Source of the DNA: Anisakis pegreffii
Taxonomy: Eukaryota > Nematoda > Chromadorea > Rhabditida > Anisakidae
DNA: 64,000 nucleotides
NCBI GenBank assembly: GCA_035041965.1
Contig: JAPYMA010000069.1
Span: 1-64,000, forward strand
Direction of reading: 5' to 3'
Shown here: positions 1 through 12,000 of the stretch, piece after piece
Layout: the number at the start of each line of letters is the position of its first letter
Numbering within the stretch: position 1 is the first letter of the stretch
Program-made: the position numbers and the translations under genes
The notes under the pieces: generated by a model
The model's database searches: none
Seen by the model: only the letters and a program-made list of their open reading frames with translations
Told to the model about the DNA's origin: nothing

Positions 1-3000
1 AGCAAAATCGCTCAGTCAAAGTTATGTTTTTCTGAATTCGGAGATTCTGCTGGATCGACTGGTGTACAAATATTCACATGTTACTGGGCAAAGTTGAGGA
101 TACGGTATGCTCGAAGATGGCAAACCGTATTTCATTAGGAAACTAGCCATATCTCCTCAAGAAGGGAAAATCGCTCGACAAAATATATGTTTCTCTGAAA
201 GTAGAGATTCTGAGCAATCGAATGGTGCAAAGAAATTCACATGTTGCCGGGCAGAGCTGAGGGTACCGATACCTTGAAGATTTTAACACCTATATTGTTG
301 TATTAAGGTATGACATTGATCTATAGTGATACAACGTGCATTGAATGAGTGCCTCTGCGCTAGTTGAGATGGCTTTAGAAAAATAGCTATATCTCCTCAA
401 GAAAGCAAAATCGCTCAGTCAAAGTTATGTTTTTCTGAATTCGGAGATTCTGCTGGATCGACTGGTGTAGAAATATTCACATGTTACTGGGCAAAGTTGA
501 GGATACGGTATGCTCGAAGATGGCAAACCGTATTTCATTAGGAAACTAGCCATATCTCCTCAAGAAGGGAAAATCGCTCGACAAAATATATGTTTCTCTG
601 AAAGTAGAGATTCTGAGCAATCGAATGGTGCAAAGAAATTCACATGTTACCGGGCAGAGCTGAGGGTACCGATACCTTGAAGATTTTAACACCTATATTG
701 TTGTATTAAGGTATGACATTGATCTATAGTGATACAACGTGCATTGAATGAGTGCCTCTGCGCTAGTTGAGATGGCTTTAGAAAAATAGCTATATCTCCT
801 CAAGAAAGCAAAATCGCTCAGTCAAAGTTATGTTTTTCTGAATTCGGAGATTCTGCTGGATCGACTGGTGTACAAATATTCACATGTTACTGGGCAAAGT
901 TGAGGATACGGTATGCTCGAAGATGGCAAACCGTATTTCATTAGGAAACCAGCCATATCTCCTCAAGAAGGGAAAATCGCTCGACAAAATATATCTTTCT
1001 CTGAAAGTAGAGATTCTGAGCAATCGAATGGTGCAAAGAAATTCGTATGTTACCGTGCAGAGCTGAGGGTACCGGTACCTTGAAGTTTTTAACACCTATA
1101 TTGTTGTATTAAGGTATGACATTGATCTATAGTGATACAACGTGCATTGAATGAGTGCCTCTGCGCTAGTTGAGATGGCTTTAGAAAAATAGCTATATCT
1201 CCTCAAGAAAGCAAAATCGCTCAGTCAAAGTTATGTTTTTCTGAATTCGGAGATTCTGCTGGATCGACTGGTGTACAAATATTCACATGTTACTTGGCAT
1301 AGTTGAGGATACGGTATGCTCGAAGATGGCAAACTGTATTTCATTAGGAAAATAGCCATATCTCCTCAAGAAGGGAAAATCGCTCGACAAAATATATGTT
1401 TCTCTGAAAGTAGAGATTCTGAGCAATCGAATGGTGCAAAGAAATTCACATGTTACCGGGCAGAGCTGAGGGTACCGATACCTTGAAGATTTTAACACCT
1501 ATATTGTTGTATTAAGGTATGACATTGATCTATAGTGATACAACGTGCATTGAATGAGTGCCTCTGCGCTAGTTGAGATGGCTTTAGAAAAATAGCTATA
1601 TCTCCTCAAGAAAGCAAAATCGCTCAGTCAAAGTTATGTTTTTCTGAATTCGGAGATTCTGCTGGATCGACTGGTGTAGAAATATTCACATGTTACTGGG
1701 CAAAGTTGAGGATACGGTATGCTCGAAGATGGCAAACCGTATTTCATTAGGAAACTAGCCATATCTCCTCAAGAAGGGAAAATCGCTCGACAAAATATAT
1801 GTTTCTCTGAAAGTAGAGATTCTGAGCAATCGAATGGTGCAAAGAAATTCACATGTTACCGGGCAGAGCTGAGGGTACCGATACCTTGAAGATTTTAACA
1901 CCTATATTGTTGTATTAAGGTATGACATTGATCTATAGTGATACAACGTGCATTGAATGAGTGCCTCTGCGCTAGTTGAGATGGCTTTAGAAAAATAGCT
2001 ATATCTCCTCAAGAAAGCAAAATCGCTCAGTCAAAGTTATGTTTTTCTGAATTCGGAGATTCTGCTGGATCGACTGGTGTAGAAATATTCACATGTTACT
2101 GGGCAAAGTTGAGGATACGGTATGCTCGAAGATGGCAAACCGTATTTCATTAGGAAACCAGCCATATCTCCTCAAGAAGGGAAAATCGCTCGACAAAATA
2201 TATGTTTCTCTGAAAGTAGAGATTCTGAGCAATCGAATGGTGCAAAGAAATTCACATGTTACCGGGCAGAGCTGAGGGTACCGATACCTTGAAGATTTTA
2301 ACACCTATATTGTTGTATTAAGGTATGACATTGATCTATAGTGATACAACGTGCATTGAATGAGTGCCTCTGCGCTAGTTGAGATGGCTTTAGAAAAATA
2401 GCTATATCTCCTCAAGAAAGCAAAATCGCTCAGTCAAAGTTATGTTTTTCTGAATTCGGAGATTCTGCTGGATCGACTGGTGTACAAATATTCACATGTT
2501 ACTGGGCAAAGTTGAGGATACGGTATGCTCGAAGATGGCAAACTGTATTTCATTAGGAAAATAGCCATATCTCCTCAAGAAGGGAAAATCGCTCGACAAA
2601 ATATATGTTTCTCTGAAAGTAGAGATTCTGAGCAATCGAATGGTGCAAAGAAATTCACATGTTACCGGGCAGAGCTGAGGGTACCGATACCTTGAAGATT
2701 TTAACACCTATATTGTTGTATTAAGGTATGACATTGATCTATAGTGATACAACGTGCATTGAATGAGTGCCTCTGCGCTAGTTGAGATGGCTTTAGAAAA
2801 ATAGCTATATCTCCTCAAGAAAGCAAAATCGCTCAGTCAAAGTTATGTTTTTCTGAATTCGGAGATTCTGCTGGATCGACTGGTGTAGAAATATTCACAT
2901 GTTACTGGGCAAAGTTGAGGATACGGTATGCTCGAAGATGGCAAACCGTATTTCATTAGGAAACTAGCCATATCTCCTCAAGAAGGGAAAATCGCTCGAC

Positions 3001-6000
3001 AAAATATATGTTTCTCTGAAAGTAGAGATTCTGAGCAATCGAATGGTGCAAAGAAATTCACATGTTACCGGGCAGAGCTGAGGGTACCGATACCTTGAAG
3101 ATTTTAACACCTATATTGTTGTATTAAGGTATGACATTGATCTATAGTGATACAACGTGCATTGAATGAGTGCCTCTGCGCTAGTTGAGATGGCTTTAGA
3201 AAAATAGCTATATCTCCTCAAGAAAGCAAAATCGCTCAGTCAAAGTTATGTTTTTCTGAATTCGGAGATTCTGCCGGATCGACTGGGGTAGAAATATTCA
3301 CATGTTACTGGGCAAAGTTGAGGATACGGTATACTCGAAGATGGCAAACCGTATTTCATTAGGAAACTAGCCATATCTCCTCAAGAAGGGAAAATCGCTC
3401 GACAAAATATATGTTTCTCTGAAAGTAGAGATTCTGAGCAATCGAACGGTGCAAAGAAATTCACGTGTTACCGGGCAGAGCTGAGGGTACCGGTACCTTG
3501 AAGATTTTAACACCTATATTGTTGTATTAAGGTATGACATTGACTGCAGCATACAAATTTACTGAACGAGTCGCGCGAGTTGAGATGTATTTTAAAAAGA
3601 AGCAGGACTGGGAAAGCAAAATCGCCTTCCAGTCAAAGTTATGTTTTTCGAATTCGGAGATTCGCTGATCAATTGTGGAAATATTCAGCATGTTACTAAA
3701 AGTTGAGACACAGACATCAAAGATGGCAAACTGTGGTCAATAGAAACCAGCCATATCTTCTACATGGAAAATCGTTGAATAAAGCAAACATACGTTTCTC
3801 TGAAAGTAGAGATTCGAGCAATCACGAACGGTGCAAAGAAATTCACGTGTTACCGGGCATTGAGGGCATCGATACCTTTAAGATTTTTTAACACCTATAT
3901 TGTTGTATTACACATACTTCTGACCATAGGGCGGATACAACGTGCATTGAACGAGTGCCTCTGCTTGAAGTTGATATGGGTTTTAGAAAATAGCTACATC
4001 TCGGCAGCAAATCAGTTCCAGTCAAAGCAAAGCTTTTCTGAATTCGAGATTCTGCCGATCGACTGGTGTAGAAAATATTCACATGCTACTGGCAAAGTTG
4101 AGGACACGGTATACCTGAAGATGCAAACCGTATTTCACAGGAAACTAGCCACATCTCCTCAAGAAGCGGGGAAAATCGCTGGACAAAATAGAGGTGTTTT
4201 CTTGAAAGCGGTAGATCTTGAGCAATCGAATGGTGCAAAGAAATTCACGTGGTGGCCGGGCAGAGCTGAGGGTACCGAGGACACATTGAAGATTTTAACA
4301 CCTATATTGCTGTATTAAGGTATGAGATTGATCTATAGTGATTCAACGTGCATTGAATGAGTGCTTCTGCGCTAGTTGAGATGGCTTTAGAAAAATAGCT
4401 ATATCTCCTCAAGAAAGCAAAATCGCTCAGTCAAAGTTATGTTTTTCTGAATTCGGAGATTCTGCTGGATCGACTGGTGTACAAATATTCACATGTTACT
4501 GGGCAAAGTTGAGGATACGGTATGCTCGAAGATGGCAAACTGTATTTCATTAGGAAAATAGCCATATCTCCTCAAGAAGGGAAAATCGCTCGACAAAATA
4601 TATGTTTCTCTGAAAGTAGAGATTCTGAGCAATCGAACGGTGCAAAGAAATTCACGTGTTACCGGGCAGAGCTGAGGGTACCGGTACCTTGAAGATTTTA
4701 ACACCTATATTGTTGTATTAAGGTATGACATTGATCTATAGTGATACAACGTGCATTGAATGAGTGCCTCTGCGCTAGTTGAGATGGCTTTAGAAAAATA
4801 GCTATATCTCCTCAAGAAAGCAAAATCGCTCAGTCAAAGTTATGTTTTTCTGAATTCGGAGATTCTGCTGGATCGACTGGTGTACAAATATTCACATGTT
4901 ACTGGGCAAAGTTGAGGATACGGTATGCTCGAAGATGGCAAACTGTATTTCATTAGGAAAATAGCCATATCTCCTCAAGAAGGGAAAATCGCTCGACAAA
5001 ATATATGTTTCTCTGAAAGTAGAGATTCTGAGCAATCGAACGGTGCAAAGAATTTCACATGTTGCCGGGCAGAGCGGAGGGTACCGATACCTTGAAAATT
5101 TTAGCACCTATATTGTTGTATTAAGGTATGACATTGATCTATAGTGATTCAACGTGCATTGAATGAGTGCCTCTGCGCTAGTTGAGATGGCTTTAGAAAA
5201 ATAGCTATATCTCCTCAAGAAAGCAAAATCGCTCAGTCAAAGTTATGTTTTTCTGAATTCGGAGATTCTGCTGGATCGACTGGTGTACAAATATTCATAT
5301 GTTACTTGGCAAAGTTGAGGATACGGTATGCTCGAAGATGGCAAACTGTATTTCATTAGGAAAATAGCCATATCTCCTCAAGAAGGGAAAATCGCTCGAC
5401 AAAATATATGTTTCTCTGAAAGTAGAGATTCTGAGCAATCGAAAGGTGCAAAGAAATTCACGTGTTACCGGGCAGAGCTGAGGGTACCGATACCTTGAAG
5501 ATTTTAACACCTATATTGCTGTATTAAGGTATGACATTGATCTATAGTGATTCAACGTGCATTGGAACGAGTGCCTCTGCGCTAGTTGAGATGGCTTTAG
5601 AAAAATAGCCTATATCTCCTCAAGCAAAGCAAAATCGCTCAGTCAAAGTTATGTTTTTCTGAATTCGGAGATTCTGCCGGATCGACTGGTGTAGAAATAT
5701 TCACATGTTACTGGGCAAAGTTGAGGATACGGTATGCTCGAAGATGGCAAACCGTATTTCATTAGGAAACCAGCCATATCTCCTCAAGAAGGGAAAATCG
5801 CTCGACAAAATATATGTTTCTCTGAAAGTAGAGATTCTGAGCAATCGAATGGTGCAAAGAAATTCACGTGTTACCGGGCAGAGCTGAGGGTACCGATACC
5901 TTGAAGATTTTAACACCTATATTGTTGTATTAAGGTATGACATTGATCTATAGTGATACAACGTGCATTGAATGAGTGCCTCTGCGCTAGTTGAGATGGC

Positions 6001-8740
6001 TTTAGAAAAATAGCTATATCTCCTCAAGAAAGCAAAATCGCTCAGTCAAAGTTATGTTTTTCTGAATTCGGAGATTCTGCTGGATCGACTGGTGTAGAAA
6101 TATTCACATGTTACTGGGCAAAGTTGAGGATACGGTATGCTCGAAGATGGCAAACCGTATTTCATTAGGAAACCAGCCATATCTCCTCAAGAAGGGAAAA
6201 TCGCTCGACAAAATATATGTTTCTCTGAAAGTAGAGATTCTGAGCAATCGAATGGTGCAAAGAAATTCACATGTTACCGGGCAGAGCTGAGGGTACCGAT
6301 ACCTTGAAGATTTTAACACCTATATTGTTGTATTAAGGTATGACATTGATCTATAGTGATACAACGTGCATTGAATGAGTGCCTCTGCGCTAGTTGAGAT
6401 GGCTTTAGAAAAATAGCTATATCTCCTCAAGAAAGCAAAATCGCTCAGTCAAAGTTATGTTTTTCTGAATTCGGAGATTCTGCTGGATCGACTGGTGTAC
6501 AAATATTCACATGTTACTGGGCAAAGTTGAGGATACGGTATGCTCGAAGATGGCAAACCGTATTTCATTAGGAAACTAGCCATATCTCCTCAAGAAGGGA
6601 AAATCGCTCGACAAAATATATGTTTCTCTGAAAGTAGAGATTCTGAGCAATCGAATGGTGCAAAGAAATTCACATGTTACCGGGCAGAGCTGAGGGTACC
6701 GATACCTTGAAGATTTTAACACCTATATTGTTGTATTAAGGTATGACATTGATCTATAGTGATACAACGTGCATTGAACGAGTGCCTCTGCGCTAGTTGA
6801 GATGGCTTTAGAAAAATAGCTATATCTCCTCAAGAAAGCAAAATCGCTCAGTCAAAGTTATGTTTTTCTGAATTCGGAGATTCTGCTGGATCGACTGGTG
6901 TACAAATATTCACATGTTACTGGGCAAAGTTGAGGATACGGTATGCTCGAAGATGGCAAACTGTATTTCATTAGGAAAATAGCCATATCTCCTCAAGAAG
7001 GGAAAATCGCTCGACAAAATATATGTTTCTCTGAAAGTAGAGATTCTGAGCAATCGAATGGTGCAAAGAAATTCACATGTTACCGGGCAGAGCTGAGGGT
7101 ACCGATACCTTGAAGATTTTAACACCTATATTGTTGTATTAAGGTATGACATTGATCTATAGTGATACAACGTGCATTGAATGAGTGCCTCTGCGCTAGT
7201 TGAGATGGCTTTAGAAAAATAGCTATATCTCCTCAAGAAAGCAAAATCGCTCAGTCAAAGTTATGTTTTTCTGAATTCGGAGATTCTGCTGGATCGACTG
7301 GGGTAGAAATATTCACATGTTACTGGGCAAAGTTGAGGATACGGTATGCTCGAAGATGGCAAACCGTATTTCATTAGGAAACTAGCCATATCTCCTCAAG
7401 AAGGGAAAATCGCTCGACAAAATATATGTTTCTCTGAAAGTAGAGATTCTGAGCAATCGAATGGTGCAAAGAAATTCACATGTTACCGGGCAGAGCTGAG
7501 GGTACCGATACCTTGAAGATTTTAACACCTATGTTGTTGTATTAAGGTATGACATTGATCTATAGTGATACAACGTGCATTGAATGAGTGCCTCTGCGCT
7601 AGTTGAGATGGCTTTAGAAAAATAGCTATATCTCCTCAAGAAAGCAAAATCGCTCAGTCAAAGTTATGTTTTTCTGAATTCGGAGATTCTGCCGGATCGA
7701 CTGGTGTACAAATATTCACATGTTACTGGGCAAAGTTGAGGATACGGTATGCTCGAAGATGGCAAACTGTATTTCATTAGGAAAATAGCCATATCTCCTC
7801 AAGAAGGGAAAATCGCTCGACAAAATATATGTTTCTCTGAAAGTAGAGATTCTGAGCAATCGAATGGTGCAAAGAAATTCACATGTTACCGGGCAGAGCT
7901 GAGGGTACCGATACCTTGAAGATTTTAACACCTATGTTGTTGTATTAAGGTATGACATTGATCTATAGTGATACAACGTGCATTGAATGAGTGCCTCTGC
8001 GCTAGTTGAGATGGCTTTAGAAAAATAGCTATATCTCCTCAAGAAAGCAAAATCGCTCAGTCAAAGTTATGTTTTTCTGAATTCGGAGATTCTGCTGGAT
8101 CGACTGGTGTACAAATATTCACATGTTACTGGGCAAAGTTGAGGATACGGTATGCTCGAAGATGGCAAACTGTATTTCATTAGGAAAATAGCCATATCTC
8201 CTCAAGAAGGGAAAATCGCTCGACAAAATATATGTTTCTCTGAAAGTAGAGATTCTGAGCAATCGAATGGTGCAAAGAAATTCACATGTTACCGGGCAGA
8301 GCTGAGGGTACCGGTACCTTGAAGATTTTAACACCTATATTGTTGTATTAAGGTATGACATTGATCTATAGTGATACAACGTGCATTGAATGAGTGCCTC
8401 TGCGCTAGTTGAGATGGCTTTAGAAAAATAGCTATATCTCCTCAAGAAAGCAAAATCGCTCAGTCAAAGTTATGTTTTTCTGAATTCGGAGATTCTGCTG
8501 GATCGACTGGTGTACAAATATTCACATGTTACTGGGCAAAGTTGAGGATACGGTATGCTCGAAGATGGCAAACCGTATTTCATTAGGAAAATAGCCATAT
8601 CTCCTCAAGAAGGGAAAATCGCTCAACAAAATGTATGTTTCTTTGAAAGTAGAGATTCTGAGCAATCGAATGGTGCAAAGAAATTCGTATGTTACCGTGC
8701 AGAGCTGAGGGTACCGGTACCTTGAAGTTTTTAACACCTA
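1..8740. repeat. 403-bp tandem satellite array, ~22 copies
   Basis: A head-to-tail array. The landmark AGCAAAATCG recurs at about 404, 807, 1210, 1613, 2016 and so on to 8449, giving a 403-bp period; one unit near 5222 is 406 bp. Most copies differ from each other at only a few positions. Each unit is composite: subunit A (about the first 163 bp) and subunit B (about 240 bp) are related. Both run from ATCGCTC through GAGATTCTG, a segment ATTCACATGTTAC, to TATCTCCTCAAGAA, and B carries about 75 extra bases near its end. Short open frames of 60 to 71 codons recur on both strands because the copies are near-identical; I do not call them genes. The array begins before the window, so the copy number is a minimum. 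Confidence 0.97.
3541..4320. repeat. Diverged satellite copies inside the homogeneous array
   Basis: About two units in which the 403-bp consensus is still recognisable but broken by many substitutions and short insertions or deletions; the unit starts fall at about 3615, 4006 and 4416. Copies on both sides match the consensus closely. It could be old monomers that escaped homogenisation, or low-quality consensus from noisy reads. The number of small indels favours the second, but the sequence alone cannot decide. Confidence 0.85.
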
Positions 8741-9060
8741 TATTGTTGTATTAAGGTATGACATTGATCTGTAGAGATACAACGTGCATTGAATGAGTGC
8801 CTCTGCGCTAGTTGAGATAGTTTTAGAAAAATAACTACATTTCCTCAAGGATGCAAATCGCTCGGTAAAATATATGTTTTCATGAACGTGAAGATTCTGC
8901 TGGATCGATTGGCATACAAATATTCTTATGTTATTGGACAAACTTGAGGGTACGGTAGGCTCGAAGATGAAAAACCGTATATCGCTGAGAAAAAAGCTAT
9001 ATCTCCTCATCTAATCATAATTGCACGTCGATATATGTGATATTCTGAAAGTAGAGATTC
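8741..9060. repeat. Decayed edge copy of the 403-bp satellite
   Basis: After the last near-identical unit the sequence still follows the satellite consensus (CCTCTGCGCTAGTTGAGAT, then a CTCAAGG and a CTGAAAGTAGAGATTCTGAG segment) but with many more mismatches. It fades out near an A-run at about 9078. An older copy at the array border is the usual pattern where unequal exchange homogenises the interior. Confidence 0.8.
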
Positions 9061-12000
9061 TGAGCAGAAAAATGCTGAAAAAAAAAAAACGTTGTTGTAA
9101 ATTTTGAAGATGTTTTCTTGGAATAAGTCAGCATCTACACTAGGTTCCACACATGCTTGTCGTATCATTTCCGTTTGATGTTGCGTTTGCACTGGTTATC
9201 CTCTCTTTTCATTTTGTGTTTTATCAAGCGATTTTTTAATTTCATCATTGTTATTGTCAGATCATTATTACGTATTATTACTTAAACTGTATATGGTTGT
9301 TATCGCTAATGAGATGATTCTTTTCCAGATAAATCTTCAGAAATCTGGAACGTTGTTTACGCTACATTTTGCGTTGCATCAGTCGGCGTATAATGAATGA
9401 GAGTATTAGCGAATTGTAGTTGTACCATGCAATTTTCTTTAATTTATCAATAGTAGAACCTTGGGTTAAGTATTGAAGTAGAGGAGCAAAACGCTACAAA
9501 ATATCCAATTGAAAATTGAAAGCAAAAGATTGTGAAAGGCAATTTTGATCCTTGCGATTCCATGGCAATTTGAATTAGAAAATATGTCTTTTTCTGAGCA
9601 GTCGAATGCGGTCGAATCCTCCCCTTTTTCCTTGCTGATAACTGAAAGGCGTGTTTTTGGAATCATCAGCGAACTGAGAGCGTTAAAATGCGAAAAATCA
9701 ACGTATGTTAGAAGTAATGTGAGAAATAATGAACTCTCGGTTCGGTCTCCACTTTTGAAACGTTTCATGTTTTGTGCATGATATGGTCGAGATTTATTAG
9801 CGAATTAGGCGGCGTTCGGCGTGAGATAAGTTATTATAACATAAGGTGGGTGTTTCAAAAAATATCCAGTTGGAACTGCGAAGTAAATTTTTAGGGGCAA
9901 TCGATATCAATTAGGAGCAGCGTGATGAGTGATGGACGATTCGAGTGGGTATGAGCACGATCAACACAACGTGATAAGAGTGATCGGGAATGGAGGAAGA
10001 TGGTCACGGAAATCAGCCAGGAGTTTTGTGATAATTTGATGATAATGTATAACATGTGGTGACATATTCATTAAATTAATTGTTGTGAAATATTGTCGTG
10101 TGTTGATATATATTTGTTACACTCATTATTCTCTGCGAAGAATAGAGGATGTATAAAGTATTAACGTGTCGTTGTGGTCTGACGGAAGAACTGAATTTAT
10201 AGAGCTGAAAATTGCACTTCCGATTATTCATCTGTTGAACGGGATGTCCAGTGTTTGACGTTCGACTGTGCAGATGATGAACTTCATTTCGTATTCATTT
10301 TATGGTTCTTTTTTAGACTGAAAGGTTTTTTTTTCAGTTATTTTTGAACGATTTTCCCCCACGTTTCGCTTAAGGTGTATTCCGGTGGGAAATCTCATCC
10401 ATGTGCCCATGGAATGCGTTCACTGCATTCATGAAGGCTTCCCTGCACTAGCCTGATTATTCCACGATGAACTAACGTGTATTCCCGTTTCGGTTCGTTC
10501 CCTTTTCGAAATAGTTGTGGCTATTTCAAAATTAATTTCATCTTCATTTGTTGGATTCCAGTGAACAGCAAGCATTTGATTGCATAAATTTATCTCATCT
10601 TGACATTAAATATCCTCGCTTAGGGTGATGAAAGAGATCAGACTGTTGGTTTCTGAAACCTGATGTTGTGTTTAAAGAAACAGTTAATTTTTGCATAGGA
10701 ACTTTCACCAGTGGGCGTTTAATAGATTAATGCGTTCAGCATTCATTCATAATCATCAGTAAGTTTCAAGATATCAGACATTTATTGCACAAATCTATTG
10801 CAGTTTGCATTTGCTACAATCACATTGATTTGCATTTCTTTTGAGAAGACGCAGTGATTCTTTACTGCTTAGTCGATGCCACCATGTGGTTCTAATTACC
10901 TTTGTGGTACCTCAACAGCAAGCATTTGATTGCATATACCTACCAGCATTTCGTCCCAATTTAACTTCAACTCGCTTAAATTTCAATAAGATATTTGATT
11001 CAAAGGGAAAGAGCGAAATCTCAAAGACATATTCCTGGTTAGTTTCATAGACGAGAAGCTTCTGTTCACTGTGTTGCTCACGAGTTTCGGAGAGGTGAAT
11101 TTTATCGATTCGACAAATTGTTATCATTTATTTATTCAATGACGTAACAATCACATACAGTGTTTACGTTCGCGCTTAACAGTTGAAATTCGTGCTCAGA
11201 ATGGTTTGTTCAGAATTATTTGGTGTTTATTTTAAGGATTCTTTATGAGTGAATGTTTTGATAACTCACAGAATGGAATTGTTTATTGGATCGTACAATT
11301 TCCTACATGTCCGAATAGTACTCCGATTACAATACATACATTAGGACGTTAGTTAGCGACCATTCTCGTTTCACAATCAATCTTTTGAAATGAACTGTGC
11401 TCTGGCTCCACTGTACGATATAAACACCATCAGCTAAGCTTCACACTGCTTAATGCCAGCTGCTTTCGGCCAGCAAAAACCATTTCATTCATTGATATCA
11501 TAAAATGAAAGTGTAGCCCACCCAACAGAATTAAATGACTATAAATTTACTATAGATTCCTGTATTATCACAGCTCTGAGTCCTCCATTCTGATCGGTTC
11601 ACTGACAAACAATTGAATCACATTGTATAAATCATTGTTATTTGTTCGTATAATGCAGGATTATTTTCGTTTTGAATGTACTTCATTCACGATCGGAATG
11701 TGATGTGTATTCTCTTCTTTCGACAATTTCGATAAAATACTCAATTATTTTTATTTTGATTCGCCCCTTTTCCCTCTCTCTCTATTTTAATCCTCACCCT
11801 CAGCAGAGTCTCATTATCGCTGTCATCATCAGCCTATCTGTTCTATTTACCATTTTACTGGTGATCGATCATTTGTTCAAATAAATCATTGTTTTGTCGT
11901 TTTCGCCTTCCCTCTCCCAGCTTTTTAGTAGCCACAAAAAATACGGAGGTACTCTTTCAACAGTTAAATCGTTCACTCAAAACCAAGTGCTCAGATTTTG

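Noticed and set aside
880..8737. Repeated 60-71 codon frames on both strands read as a gene family
   Set aside because: They are one frame copied by the 403-bp satellite; no splice or start context, no known domain, and both strands are open equally.
1..9060. CRISPR array
   Set aside because: Units are 403 bp, contiguous and lack short repeats with unique spacers; the surrounding genes are eukaryotic with introns.
1..9060. Telomere or subtelomere call for the satellite
   Set aside because: No TTAGGC or other telomeric repeat is present, so chromosome position cannot be claimed.
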